64,000 bases of DNA. It comes from Paenibacillus etheri (GTDB taxonomy: Bacteria; Bacillota; Bacilli; Paenibacillales; Paenibacillaceae). The translations under genes and the position numbers were made by a program. The stretch covers positions 95,872 to 159,871 of the forward strand of contig NZ_LCZJ02000030.1 in the NCBI RefSeq assembly GCF_001012825.1, in the 5' to 3' direction. The notes beneath the pieces are model-generated. The model was not told the DNA's origin. It made no database searches and saw only the letters and a list, made by a program, of their open reading frames with translations. Below, piece by piece: positions 48,741 through 56,873 of the stretch (position 1 is the stretch's first letter; each line of letters opens with the position of its first letter).

Positions 48741-48768
48741 TAATTTCTTTGAAACTCCCTGTACGAAA

Positions 48769-48798
48769 ATCATACTCCCTAGATGTATGCGCTGTCAA
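48769..48798 (-). promoter_or_regulatory. Promoter of the importer operon
   Basis: On the minus strand: perfect TTGACA, 18-base spacer, TATGAT. A strong vegetative (sigma A) match. Confidence 0.8.
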
Positions 48799-48881
48799 TT
48801 CATTTTATTTTTGATTTTCTTGTAATAAAAATCACATTTTACAACCTAAATATAATGAATCGGCCGATTTCGCGAAGATAA

Positions 48882-48910
48882 TTGACTTTTTAAGGTCTTC
48901 GGACTAAGAT
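48882..48910 (+). promoter_or_regulatory. Promoter of the GH3 operon
   Basis: TTGACT, 17-base spacer, TAAGAT. The operator begins 16 bases after the -10. The rest of the 590-base gap between the operons (48605-49195) shows nothing else clear. Confidence 0.65.
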
Positions 48911-48926
48911 CGATATGTATCGTTAA

Positions 48927-48940
48927 TGGAAACGTTTCTA
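48927..48940 (+). promoter_or_regulatory. LacI/CcpA-type operator, GH3 side
   Basis: TGGAAACGTTTCTA with palindromic core GAAACGTTTC, just downstream of the GH3 promoter. One mismatch to the cre consensus, so either the local LacI protein or CcpA could bind. Confidence 0.72.
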
Positions 48941-49195
48941 TTTGTTCTTTTACAACCATGTCAGCCTCTATTATGACATCTGACGATGAACTCCCCGTTC
49001 TGATCTATTTCATGTCTCATCCATTTATATTAATCTGCGTGTGCACACGGAACAGGATATTGAAAGCTATCCTTTACTCAGAATCCGCTCCCGCTCAAAG
49101 CAGCGGCGAACACAAATCGCAAGCGCTTTCTTATTGGTATAGCACATTTATTTGTCACAATAACTTTCAATGCGCTCACGAGGAAGGTGTTAACC

Positions 49196-51355
49196 ATGAC
49201 TAAACCGTTTATCCAAGATCTTGTGAACGATATGACTCTAGAAGAGAAATTGGCCCAATTAACCCAGCTAGGCCCTCACTATTGGGGTTTGGATGATACC
49301 GTGGATTTAACCGGTCCATTTAAAGAACTGAACATTAAACCGCAAGTAATGGAGAACATCGGAAGTGTTCTAAACGGCATTGGAGCCAGGAATGTGATCG
49401 ATCTGCAAACCCGGCATTTGCAAGCCAGCCGTCAGAAGATTCCCCTGCTCTTCATGGCGGATGTCATTCATGGCTACAGAACGATCCTTCCGATCCCGCT
49501 TGCGATAGGTTGTAGCTTTGACATGGAAGCCTGCGAACGGTTCGCTGAAATTGCAGCCAAGGAGAGCGCAGCTGCCGGCATTCACCTTACTTTCTCGCCT
49601 ATGACGGATCTCGTACGCGATCCGCGCTGGGGACGGGTGATGGAGACATCCGGTGAGGACCCTTATCTGAATGCACGAGTAACCGAGAGTATGGTACGGG
49701 GGTATCAGGGCAAAGACCTGAAAGAAAAAGGGCGTATCGCTGCCTGTGTGAAGCACTTCGCCGGTTACGGCGCTCCCGAAGGCGGTCGTGAATACAATAC
49801 GGTAGATATGTCCCTCGGCGTTTTACGTGAGTTCTATCTACCAGCCTATAAGGCTGCCGTAGATGCTGGTGTCGCCATGGTGATGGCTGCATTCAATACA
49901 ATAGACCGCATACCAGCAAGCGGCAATTCCAAACTTCTACGCGGAATTCTGCGTGAGGAATGGGGCTTCAACGGCGTTACCATCGCCGATTTCAATTCTG
50001 TTAATGAACTAATCCCTCATGGTGCTGCCGAAGATGGTCGTGAAGCTGCGGAGAAAAGTCTGGCTGCCGGACTTGATATTGAAATGATGTCCACCCATTA
50101 TCTAAACTACGGTGCTGGTCTAGTCGAGGAAGGCAAGCTTGATATCTCCTTGATCGATGAAGCTGTTGTTAGAGTGCTAGAACTCAAGGACGCTCTCGGT
50201 TTGTTTGACAATCCATTCAAGGATGCAGATCCACTAGTAGATGAGGCGCCTACGCCGAGCGTGGAGAATTTACAAGCTGCGAGAGAGCTGGGTACCAGCT
50301 CAGTGGTGCTGCTGAAAAATGACAATAATGCTCTGCCCCTTAAACACGGTATGAAGATTGGATTGGCTGGTCCCTTCGCTACCTCTATTCATGTGCTGGG
50401 CGGCTGGTCTGGAACGGAAAAAGACCCGGCTGTATCACTCTACAACGGCATTTCTCAAAAAACATCTGCCGCGGATATTATTACGGCTATGACTGGTGAG
50501 CTGGGAAGCATGCTGGAGGGTGTTTTTGATGTGGAGGATGAAATCGAAGAAGCCTTCCAGCGCCTAAAAGATTGCGATGTAATTCTCGCTGCTGTCGGTG
50601 AGAATCAGCAGGATACCGGGGAAGGCGGAAGCAAAACCAATCTGCGCTTGTCGACCAATCAGGAGAAGCTGATCTGGCGTCTGAAAGACACCGGCAAAAA
50701 GATTGTTACCATTGTATTTAGCGGCCGACCGTTGGAACTAAAGCCTATTCTTGAGGCCAGCGATGCTTTATTGCAAGCCTGGTTTCTGGGTACAGAATCC
50801 GGGAACTCACTAGCTGATGTGCTGTTCGGAGATTATAATCCGTCCGGCCGTTTATCTATGAGCTTTCCTTACTCGGTTGGGCAAATTCCTGTCTATTACA
50901 ATGCCTATCAGACGGGGCGTCCCTATGATCCCCTATATCCCAATGTGCGTTATGTAACTCGATATCTGGATTGCCCTAACGACCCGCTGTTCTGCTTTGG
51001 CTATGGTCTGAGCTACTCCAGTTTTGATTACAGCAATTTCAATGTTGATGCTGCTGATCAGGTTGTTGCCTCCATTGAGGTGGAGAATACTTCAGACATC
51101 GCCGGCAAGGAAACCGTTCAACTCTATATCCATGACGTCAGCGCAAGTGTCGTACGCCCGGTCAAGGAGCTGAAGGCCTTCCAACAAATTACACTCGCAG
51201 CGCATGAGAAACAAGTGGTTTCTTTCGAGATCACTAGAGAAATGCTGATGTTCTACGGAAAAGACGATCAATTGGTCTTCGAACCCGGGGAATTTGATAT
51301 TATGATTGGTAGGAACTCCGGAGATCACTTCACCCAGCGAATCTGGATCGGCTAA
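49196..51355 (+). CDS. GH3 beta-glucosidase/beta-xylosidase
   Basis: 719 residues, family 3 glycoside hydrolase. N-terminal TIM-barrel with TDLVRDPRWGRVMETSGEDP and nucleophile aspartate in TIADFNSVNE (about residue 264), a middle alpha/beta sandwich carrying the acid/base region (AAVGENQQDTGEGGSKTNL), and a C-terminal fibronectin-III-like domain. No signal peptide, so it acts on imported sugar. ATG at 49196 is eight bases from AGGAAGG; an upstream GTG at 49187 overlaps this spacing. First gene of an operon with a phosphoesterase. Confidence 0.93.
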   Translation: MTKPFIQDLVNDMTLEEKLAQLTQLGPHYWGLDDTVDLTGPFKELNIKPQVMENIGSVLNGIGARNVIDLQTRHLQASRQKIPLLFMADVIHGYRTILPIPLAIGCSFDMEACERFAEIAAKESAAAGIHLTFSPMTDLVRDPRWGRVMETSGEDPYLNARVTESMVRGYQGKDLKEKGRIAACVKHFAGYGAPEGGREYNTVDMSLGVLREFYLPAYKAAVDAGVAMVMAAFNTIDRIPASGNSKLLRGILREEWGFNGVTIADFNSVNELIPHGAAEDGREAAEKSLAAGLDIEMMSTHYLNYGAGLVEEGKLDISLIDEAVVRVLELKDALGLFDNPFKDADPLVDEAPTPSVENLQAARELGTSSVVLLKNDNNALPLKHGMKIGLAGPFATSIHVLGGWSGTEKDPAVSLYNGISQKTSAADIITAMTGELGSMLEGVFDVEDEIEEAFQRLKDCDVILAAVGENQQDTGEGGSKTNLRLSTNQEKLIWRLKDTGKKIVTIVFSGRPLELKPILEASDALLQAWFLGTESGNSLADVLFGDYNPSGRLSMSFPYSVGQIPVYYNAYQTGRPYDPLYPNVRYVTRYLDCPNDPLFCFGYGLSYSSFDYSNFNVDAADQVVASIEVENTSDIAGKETVQLYIHDVSASVVRPVKELKAFQQITLAAHEKQVVSFEITREMLMFYGKDDQLVFEPGEFDIMIGRNSGDHFTQRIWIG

Positions 51356-51385
51356 CAATATTAGATAGTAAGGGAGATAACCCCA

Positions 51386-52351
51386 ATGAGACACAGCTTA
51401 TCATTTCAGCAAGATGGAACCTTGAAAATTGTACAGTTCACTGATCTTCACTGGATGGATGGAAGAGCCGAAGATCAGCGTACCCGGGAACTGATGGAAC
51501 GCGTTCTGGAAGCAGAACAACCTGATCTTGTGGTCTTCACGGGAGATCTAATATACACCGCCCCTGTCTCACCTGGTGAGAAGGCGTGTGAAGACCCCGC
51601 CCAAGCTTTTCGGGATGCTGTCGCTGCTGTGGAGAAAACAGGTACCCCTTGGGCCTTCGTATTTGGCAACCATGATACAGAAACCCTGATCTCCCGCAGT
51701 GAACTAATGCAGATTGCATTGGAACATCCCCACTGCCTGGCCGAAGCCGGTCCAGAGGATCTTGAAGGTTCAGGCAATTACACGCTTGAAATAAAAGATC
51801 AGGATGGCCATGGGGCAGCTGTCCTTTATTTCATAGACTCCGGCAGCTACTCCGAGATGGAGCATATCCCTGGCTACAATTGGATTAGCCGGAATCAGAT
51901 CAACTGGCTAACTGCTGAATCTGCTCGGCTGAATCCAAAGACTGCTGAAAACAGACTACCTGCACTGGCTTTCTTCCATATCCCGATTCCCGAATACCAG
52001 GAAGTATGGTCAACACAAGTCTGTCATGGACATAAGCTCGAGCGTGTATGCTCATCACATGTTAACTCGGGATTGTTCACAGCTTTGCTTGAAATGGGCG
52101 ATGTGCTTGGTACCTTTTGCGGGCATGACCATATTAACGATTTTACGGGCAACCTGTACGGCATACGCCTCAGCTACGGGCGGGCGACTGGCTACAACAC
52201 TTATGGAAAAGAAGGCTTTATGCGGGGCGCACGCGTCATAAGTCTGACCCAGGGCAATAAGGACTTCAATACCTGGCTTCGCCTTGAAGACGGATCTGTC
52301 GTACTGGAACAGCCAATTCATCAGCCTGAACCTGAAAGGAATTGTACCTAA
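51386..52351 (+). CDS. Calcineurin-like metallophosphoesterase
   Basis: 321 residues with the metallophosphoesterase motif series: QFTDLHWMDG, FTGDLIY, VFGNHDTE, FFHIPIPE and FCGHDHIND, supplying the two-metal site. Resembles the Dcr2/purple-acid-phosphatase-like group. Substrate unknown. It follows the GH3 gene by 30 bases with AAGGGAGATAACCCCA before the ATG, so it is co-transcribed, perhaps acting on a phosphorylated sugar or unrelated. Confidence 0.87.
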   Translation: MRHSLSFQQDGTLKIVQFTDLHWMDGRAEDQRTRELMERVLEAEQPDLVVFTGDLIYTAPVSPGEKACEDPAQAFRDAVAAVEKTGTPWAFVFGNHDTETLISRSELMQIALEHPHCLAEAGPEDLEGSGNYTLEIKDQDGHGAAVLYFIDSGSYSEMEHIPGYNWISRNQINWLTAESARLNPKTAENRLPALAFFHIPIPEYQEVWSTQVCHGHKLERVCSSHVNSGLFTALLEMGDVLGTFCGHDHINDFTGNLYGIRLSYGRATGYNTYGKEGFMRGARVISLTQGNKDFNTWLRLEDGSVVLEQPIHQPEPERNCT

Positions 52352-52358
52352 CCCTACG

Positions 52359-52403
52359 AAAAGACGCATCCAACCCACTAAGTGAGGATGGATGCGTCTT
52401 TTT
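52359..52403 (+). terminator. Terminator of the GH3 operon
   Basis: AAAAGACGCATCCA (52359-52372) paired with TGGATGCGTCTTTTT (52389-52403), ending in five T. Confidence 0.9.
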
Positions 52404-52474
52404 GAATGGAAATTTATCTTAAGAGTCCCCTTCAAGTCGCCCTGATCAAGTTGCTCTATGTTGCTACATGCTTC

Positions 52475-52800
52475 CTATTCAACTTTCAAATCTTTATAAT
52501 AGTATTCTTTATCACGCTCTGAAATTTCTCGCAGTTTTTTCGAAGCTCCGGATCTACGGGGTGGCCTGTAGCGGATATGGTCACGTTTGGAGCGAACATT
52601 ACGTTGTTACCAATGATGTACATCTATATCGTCTACTACTACTAGATTGAAATTTGCATAGAAATGATCCCCAATATGAGTATTACTCCCATATGCCAAA
52701 TGTAACGGCGCTTCAATCCATGGCTCTTTGCCAACACTTCCTAATAACTGCTTCAATATCTCATGGCGTTTGGTTTCTTCACTAGGACGCCTTATTCATT
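52475..52800 (-). pseudogene. Broken maltose/galactoside O-acetyltransferase
   Basis: On the minus strand the frame reads ETKRHEILKQLLGSVGK, then EAPLHLAYGSNTHIGDHFYA and VVVDDIDVH, an unmistakable LacA/Maa-type hexapeptide-repeat acetyltransferase. An extra base near 52613 breaks the frame before IGNNVMFAPNVTISATGHPV. Shortly after PVDPELRK the sequence jumps to a C-terminal LREISERDKEYYYKDLKVE and stop, so the central repeats are deleted. The N-terminal 30 or so residues are also missing. Confidence 0.85.
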
Positions 52801-53040
52801 TTCCCCCGAATTGTAAGCATTATTATCCTCCTGGTGATGTTATCAAAAGTAGTTTCTAGCACTTTATTACCATTCGGCGATTAGTAAGTATTACACTCCA
52901 TATTACCTGATCGAGAGGTCTTGCTCAAATATTCATAATGCCTAAAGCCTTATTTCCCATTACATCGCTTTTTTTGTTAAAATAGAGTAGTCGACGTATT
53001 AAGTACTACAGCGTCAGTCATGGAACGGAGGCAAGTACCT

Positions 53041-53793
53041 GTGGATTATATTATTCTGGACATCGAATTCAACGGCCGTAAGTTTGCCAGCGAGCACCCT
53101 ATGGAGGTCATTGAGATTGGAGCTGTCCGGTTAGACTCTTCATTGCAGTATAAGGATGAATTTTCTTCCTTGATCAAACCCATATATTTCTCCACCCTTA
53201 ATTCTTTTATTAAGAAAAAAACCGGTATTCCTCAAGAGGAAATCGATATCGCAGCCCGCTTTCCGAAAGTAATCACTGCGTTTAGAGAGTGGCTTGATCT
53301 AAGTACGGACGGAGTGCTGCTGCTTACATGGGGTGGCGAGGACATGAAGCGAATCATTCAGGATGTGCGCATGCACAAGATGGACGATTCCTACTGGATG
53401 TCCGCTACGTATTTCGATTTACTTAAGGGTGTGCTGCGAGCTCGCGGCCTAAGCAATGATATCAGTGTCGAAGGCGCGATGGCTTTGTTCGAGCTTGAAC
53501 CGTCTGGATCTGCTCATCGGGCACTGGATGATGCAAAGATGACATCGGAGATCTTCCGCGCAGTGTTTAAGGATCTGGATTTCGAGCGCTCACAGCATTA
53601 CGTAGATACTTTCTCTAATGCCAAAGAACGCAAGACGGTCAAAGTCGCCATTAAAGCGATGAACTCGCAAAAAATTGCACCTACCTGGGACCTTATTCTC
53701 GAACACTACTTCTCAGACAAAACAACCCTAACCGATCCTCGGAAATTAGAGGAATTACAGAATTATTTTGCGGTGCAGATGGGCCAAAAATAA
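53041..53793 (+). CDS. DEDD 3'-5' exonuclease family protein (KapD-like)
   Basis: 250 residues with an RNase-T/exonuclease fold: Exo I IILDIEFNG (metal-binding Asp and Glu about residues 7 and 9), Exo II region LLTWGGEDMK and Exo III AHRALDDAKMT with the conserved histidine and aspartate. KapD-like proteins of Bacillales act on DNA or RNA 3' ends and some relate to sporulation. GTG at 53041 is nine bases from CGGAGG; the in-frame ATG at 53020 precedes that site. Confidence 0.84.
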   Translation: MDYIILDIEFNGRKFASEHPMEVIEIGAVRLDSSLQYKDEFSSLIKPIYFSTLNSFIKKKTGIPQEEIDIAARFPKVITAFREWLDLSTDGVLLLTWGGEDMKRIIQDVRMHKMDDSYWMSATYFDLLKGVLRARGLSNDISVEGAMALFELEPSGSAHRALDDAKMTSEIFRAVFKDLDFERSQHYVDTFSNAKERKTVKVAIKAMNSQKIAPTWDLILEHYFSDKTTLTDPRKLEELQNYFAVQMGQK

Positions 53794-53825
53794 CTTCAAA
53801 CATCAGCATATCAAAGCAGCGGCAG

Positions 53826-53873
53826 TCCTCCCAATGATCTTTAGCGGGTAACTGCCGCTGTTTTGGGTAGAAC
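53826..53873 (+). terminator. Terminator after the exonuclease gene
   Basis: GCAGCGGCAGT... paired with ACTGCCGCTG followed by TTTT. Confidence 0.75.
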
Positions 53874-53876
53874 AAG

Positions 53877-53978
53877 AAGAAACGACAGTGTCATCCTTTA
53901 TGGATGACAACCGTTTCTCGTAGAAATATAAGGATAATGTATAGCGTGCAACTTATACATTCTTATATTTTAAAAAAA
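53877..53978. repeat. Hairpin-bearing dispersed repeat, copy 2
   Basis: AGAAACG..GTCATCC-TTTA-GGATGAC..CGTTTCT palindrome, then the AT-rich tail GAAATATAAGGATAATGTATAGCGTG ending CTTATATTTTAAAAA. It matches the copy at 13690-13793, and arm changes here weaken the hairpin. It ends directly beside the MerR-type promoter. Confidence 0.75.
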
Positions 53979-53981
53979 CAT

Positions 53982-54012
53982 TTGACCTTCACGCTACGTA
54001 AAGGTGTACATT
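53982..54012 (+). promoter_or_regulatory. MerR-type promoter with 19-base spacer and operator
   Basis: TTGACC (53982-53987), 19-base spacer, TACATT (54007-54012). The spacer carries the dyad ACCTT-CACGCTACGTA-AAGGT, the operator form used by TipA/Mta-type MerR activators. Predicted start of transcription is near 54018-54020. Confidence 0.82.
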
Positions 54013-54033
54013 GAATTTGTGGGAGGTGATACT

Positions 54034-54795
54034 ACGGAATACACAGTACAGAAGCTCGCTGAGCTAGCTGGAATCAGTACGCGAACCCTGCGCTACTACG
54101 ATGAGTTTGGCATTCTTAAGCCGGCGAGAATCAACTCTTCGGGGTATCGTATCTATGGCCGCGCCGAAGTGGATCTACTACAGCAAATTTTATTTTATCG
54201 AGAGCTTGGCTTAAGTCTGGAACGTATCAAAGCTATTATGACTGAACCGTCATTCGACGGAGCCAAAGCGCTGCGGGAGCATCATGACAAGCTGCTTGAA
54301 AAGAGACATCAATTAGATCTACTAATCGCTAACGTCGAACAGACGCTAGCTCACCAAGAAGGGAGAAAGACTATGAGTGATGCTGAAAAATTCGAAGGCT
54401 TTAAGCAAAAGCTGGTAGAGGACAACGAGAAGGAATACGGTCAAGAAATTCGGGAAAAATACGGTGACAGTACCGTAGATCAATCTAACAAGAAGCTTAA
54501 AGGTATGACAGAAGAACAATATGCGGCTATACAGCAGCTTGAGGAGGAAATGTTCGAGACGCTTCTGCAAGCCATGGAGCATGGAGATCCTGCCAGTGTA
54601 TTGGCACAAAAAAGTGCTGACCTGCACCGCCAGTGGCTCTCCTTCTACTGGGATTCCTATTCCAAAGAAGCACATGCTGGTGTAGCGCAAATGTATGTGG
54701 ATGATGAACGTTTTACCAAGTACTACGACAAGCACCGCCCTGGACTTGCTGAATTCCTAAAAGATGCCGTTCACGTATACACGGGAACAAAATAA
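54034..54795 (+). CDS. TipAL-type MerR regulator with drug-binding TipAS domain
   Basis: 253 residues. N-terminal MerR helix-turn-helix (YTVQKLAELAGISTRTLRYY, about 3-22), a dimerisation coiled coil (about 75-112) and a C-terminal TipAS domain (about 114-253, with LHRQWLSFYW and MYVDDERFTKYYD) that in TipAL and Mta recognises peptide antibiotics or other drugs. It likely activates its own promoter. The only codon with correct spacing (seven bases) from the near-perfect GGGAGGTGAT site is ACG at 54034, where ATG would be expected. A GTG at 54004 lies inside the promoter; GTG at 54019 would require a leaderless mRNA. Confidence 0.85.
   Translation, partial: TEYTVQKLAELAGISTRTLRYYDEFGILKPARINSSGYRIYGRAEVDLLQQILFYRELGLSLERIKAIMTEPSFDGAKALREHHDKLLEKRHQLDLLIANVEQTLAHQEGRKTMSDAEKFEGFKQKLVEDNEKEYGQEIREKYGDSTVDQSNKKLKGMTEEQYAAIQQLEEEMFETLLQAMEHGDPASVLAQKSADLHRQWLSFYWDSYSKEAHAGVAQMYVDDERFTKYYDKHRPGLAEFLKDAVHVYTGTK
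54373..54795 (+). other. Internal start for a separate TipAS domain
   Basis: Within the regulator gene, GGGAG (54361-54365) lies seven bases before an in-frame ATG at 54373, giving a 140-residue protein starting MSDAEKFEGF, exactly the drug-binding domain. Streptomyces tipA is known to make TipAS from an internal start in the same way. Confidence 0.65.
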
Positions 54796-54801
54796 TCAAA
54801 C

Positions 54802-54845
54802 AGAAATAGAGCGGCACCGGAAATCTGGTCGCCGCTCTTATTTCT
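54802..54845. terminator. Terminator between convergent tipAL-like and aroD genes
   Basis: AGAAATAGAGCGGC (54802-54815) paired with GCCGCTCTTATTTCT (54831-54845). Confidence 0.78.
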
Positions 54846-54871
54846 ATTCTCCGGAAACCTGCTAATAACCC

Positions 54872-55636
54872 TTATAGACTGCGATGCAGCAACGATAGTA
54901 CATTTCGCAGCTCACCCACAGCTACCTGCCCAGGTGCAGAGGGCTTATGCGCCGCTCCAAAGGTAATCGCTGAACCGAATATTTCACCGGCTAGACGGCT
55001 AATTACCCCAGCTCCCGCCATGGACATCGTTATAATCGGGCGATCTGCATATTGTTCTTTCATAGTATGGGTAGCATCAAGTAGAGTCAGTACATCCCCT
55101 GCATCCTGAGGCATAACCGCAATTTTAGGCAAGTCCCCACCAAGCTCCTGTGCCTTGCATAGTCGCGAGATGATTTCCTCTTGAGAAGGAGTTCCATGAA
55201 AGTCATGATTCGAGATAATGACGGGCACTTTATGAGTATGAGCAGTCTCGACCAGTAGCTTTACATCCTGTTCCTCATTGAATAATTCAACATCAATTAT
55301 ATCTACTAGACCACTTTCGGCAGCAGCTATATTTAATGTTATGTAATATTCCGTGCTAACCTGCTTTTCGCCACCTTCTTTGGCACTCCGAAAAGTAAAA
55401 ATCAGTGGTAACTCCGGAATTACAGAATGAATTTCTTTTAGTGCTGATTTGACCGCCTCTGTGTCTTCAACTTCATCAAAAAAATCCGTCCGCCACTCCA
55501 CTAAATCCGGACTAAGCTCTTTCAATGCTTCGGCTTCCTGTTTCAGTTCAGACAAGGTAGCTCCAATCAACGGAACACATATTTTAGGGATTCCTTCGCC
55601 AATGATCACATTTTTAACGATTACTGTCCTGCTCAT
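54872..55636 (-). CDS. aroD: 3-Dehydroquinate dehydratase, type I
   Basis: 254 residues, shikimate pathway enzyme dehydrating 3-dehydroquinate to 3-dehydroshikimate. Type I features: Schiff-base lysine in LPKIAVMPQ (about residue 171) and catalytic histidine in ISNHDFHGTP (about 143); LVEWRTDFF and a C-terminal SAPGQVAVGELR are conserved. AAGGAG precedes the ATG. No other aro gene is adjacent. Confidence 0.95.
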   Translation of the reverse strand: MSRTVIVKNVIIGEGIPKICVPLIGATLSELKQEAEALKELSPDLVEWRTDFFDEVEDTEAVKSALKEIHSVIPELPLIFTFRSAKEGGEKQVSTEYYITLNIAAAESGLVDIIDVELFNEEQDVKLLVETAHTHKVPVIISNHDFHGTPSQEEIISRLCKAQELGGDLPKIAVMPQDAGDVLTLLDATHTMKEQYADRPIITMSMAGAGVISRLAGEIFGSAITFGAAHKPSAPGQVAVGELRNVLSLLHRSL

Positions 55637-55681
55637 TATTTCAGCTCCTTATCCCGTCGTCTAGTATAGATTGTGTATTGA

Positions 55682-56623
55682 TTATTTTACTGCCGTTACT
55701 TGTTTTAGAAACTGTTCAACCTCTGATAACTGCGGTAGCGATGGGATCGCGCCTTCTTTCCCTACAGCCAGTGCTCCAACAGCATTAGCAAAGTTCACTG
55801 CTTCCTCCAACGTTTTTCCTAAGACCAATTGCTGGGCTAATGCCCCATTGAATGAGTCTCCGGCAGCAACCGTGTCTATCGCCTTGACCGGGAATCCCGG
55901 AACTGACTTAGCGCCTTCAGCATTAACAATCAGTGCGCCTTTAGATCCCAAGGTTACGATCACGTTTTTAACACCTTTTTGCAGCAAAATACGGGCTGCC
56001 TGCTCAGCAGTCTCTAAACTATCTACCGTCATTCCAGTCAAAATTCCCGCTTCAGTCTCATTAGGAGTCAGATACGATATCTGGCTCAGCATCTTATCTT
56101 TAAACACTCTAGCTGGTGCTGGATTCAGAATGACCGGAATTCCATGACGATGTGCAATGGCAATAGCATGCTCACTCATCGCCAGTTCCATTTCAAGCTG
56201 CATCACAATCATCTCAGCCTGGCTAATTACAGTTTCTAACGCCTGTATATCCTCTACAAAGAGGTCAATATTCGCTCCGGGGACAACGATAATCCGATTC
56301 TCTCCATCTTCTTCAATAACGATTGAAGCTACACCTGTTGCCTCAGTCTCACTCACCGAGATATGTTCTATATGAATACCTTCTTGCTTAATAATTTCCA
56401 GCATTTCGCTTCCGAAGGTATCTTTTCCGACTCTGCCGATCATACTAACCTCAGCACCCAAACGTGCCGCGGCAACAGCTTGATTCGCTCCCTTTCCACC
56501 GGGAGATAGGGCAAATGCTTGTCCCATAAGCGTTTCTCCTGCACTCGGTGCCCGGTTCGTACGTACTACCATATCCATATTTAAGCTTCCAATCACAACT
56601 ATACCCAACTTAGACACCACCAT
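55682..56623 (-). CDS. rbsK: Ribokinase
   Basis: 313 residues, PfkB-family kinase phosphorylating ribose to ribose 5-phosphate. PfkB signature 1 is GGKGANQAVAAARLG (about 43-57) and signature 2 DTVAAGDSFNGA, with the catalytic aspartate near residue 254; GSLNMDMV is typical of ribokinases. The start is not certain: ATG at 56623 has only a weak GAAGAAA site, while TTG at 56608 follows GGTGGTG. No rbs transport genes adjoin it; it is divergent from the phosphorylase gene. Confidence 0.92.
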   Translation of the reverse strand: MVVSKLGIVVIGSLNMDMVVRTNRAPSAGETLMGQAFALSPGGKGANQAVAAARLGAEVSMIGRVGKDTFGSEMLEIIKQEGIHIEHISVSETEATGVASIVIEEDGENRIIVVPGANIDLFVEDIQALETVISQAEMIVMQLEMELAMSEHAIAIAHRHGIPVILNPAPARVFKDKMLSQISYLTPNETEAGILTGMTVDSLETAEQAARILLQKGVKNVIVTLGSKGALIVNAEGAKSVPGFPVKAIDTVAAGDSFNGALAQQLVLGKTLEEAVNFANAVGALAVGKEGAIPSLPQLSEVEQFLKQVTAVK

Positions 56624-56745
56624 TAATTATTTCTTCAATCTCTTTATCTTAGGGTCTTCCCTTCACTTTATCAATCACTTCCGTTGATTTTGCCCCGAAT
56701 TGGCTATTTTCACCAAATTGACGTTATGCTTTTATGGATAAAGTG

Positions 56746-56754
56746 TGCTAGAAT
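56746..56754 (+). promoter_or_regulatory. Extended -10 promoter of the phosphorylase gene
   Basis: TGCTAGAAT, an extended -10 (TGN then TAGAAT), with no good -35. The dyad CAATCG / CGATTG follows at about 56762-56782. Confidence 0.5.
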
Positions 56755-56796
56755 GATTGTGCAATCGCTTCCACAACGATTGTCGACTGTTTTTTG

Positions 56797-56811
56797 AGCA
56801 AACGTTTGCAT
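56797..56811 (-). promoter_or_regulatory. CcpA (cre) operator before the phosphorylase gene
   Basis: On the minus strand ATGCAAACGTTTGCT matches WTGNAANCGNWNNCW at every fixed position, around a perfect GCAAACGTTTGC palindrome. It lies about 45 bases downstream of the -10, a roadblock position. Confidence 0.75.
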
Positions 56812-56873
56812 CGTAGATAATGCCCGCAGCTTTACTGTAATTCAATCTAATCCGCGATTAGGAGGCTTATCAA

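Noticed and set aside
54004-54033. Upstream GTG as start of the TipAL-type regulator
   Set aside because: It lies within the MerR-type promoter, upstream of any possible transcript start.
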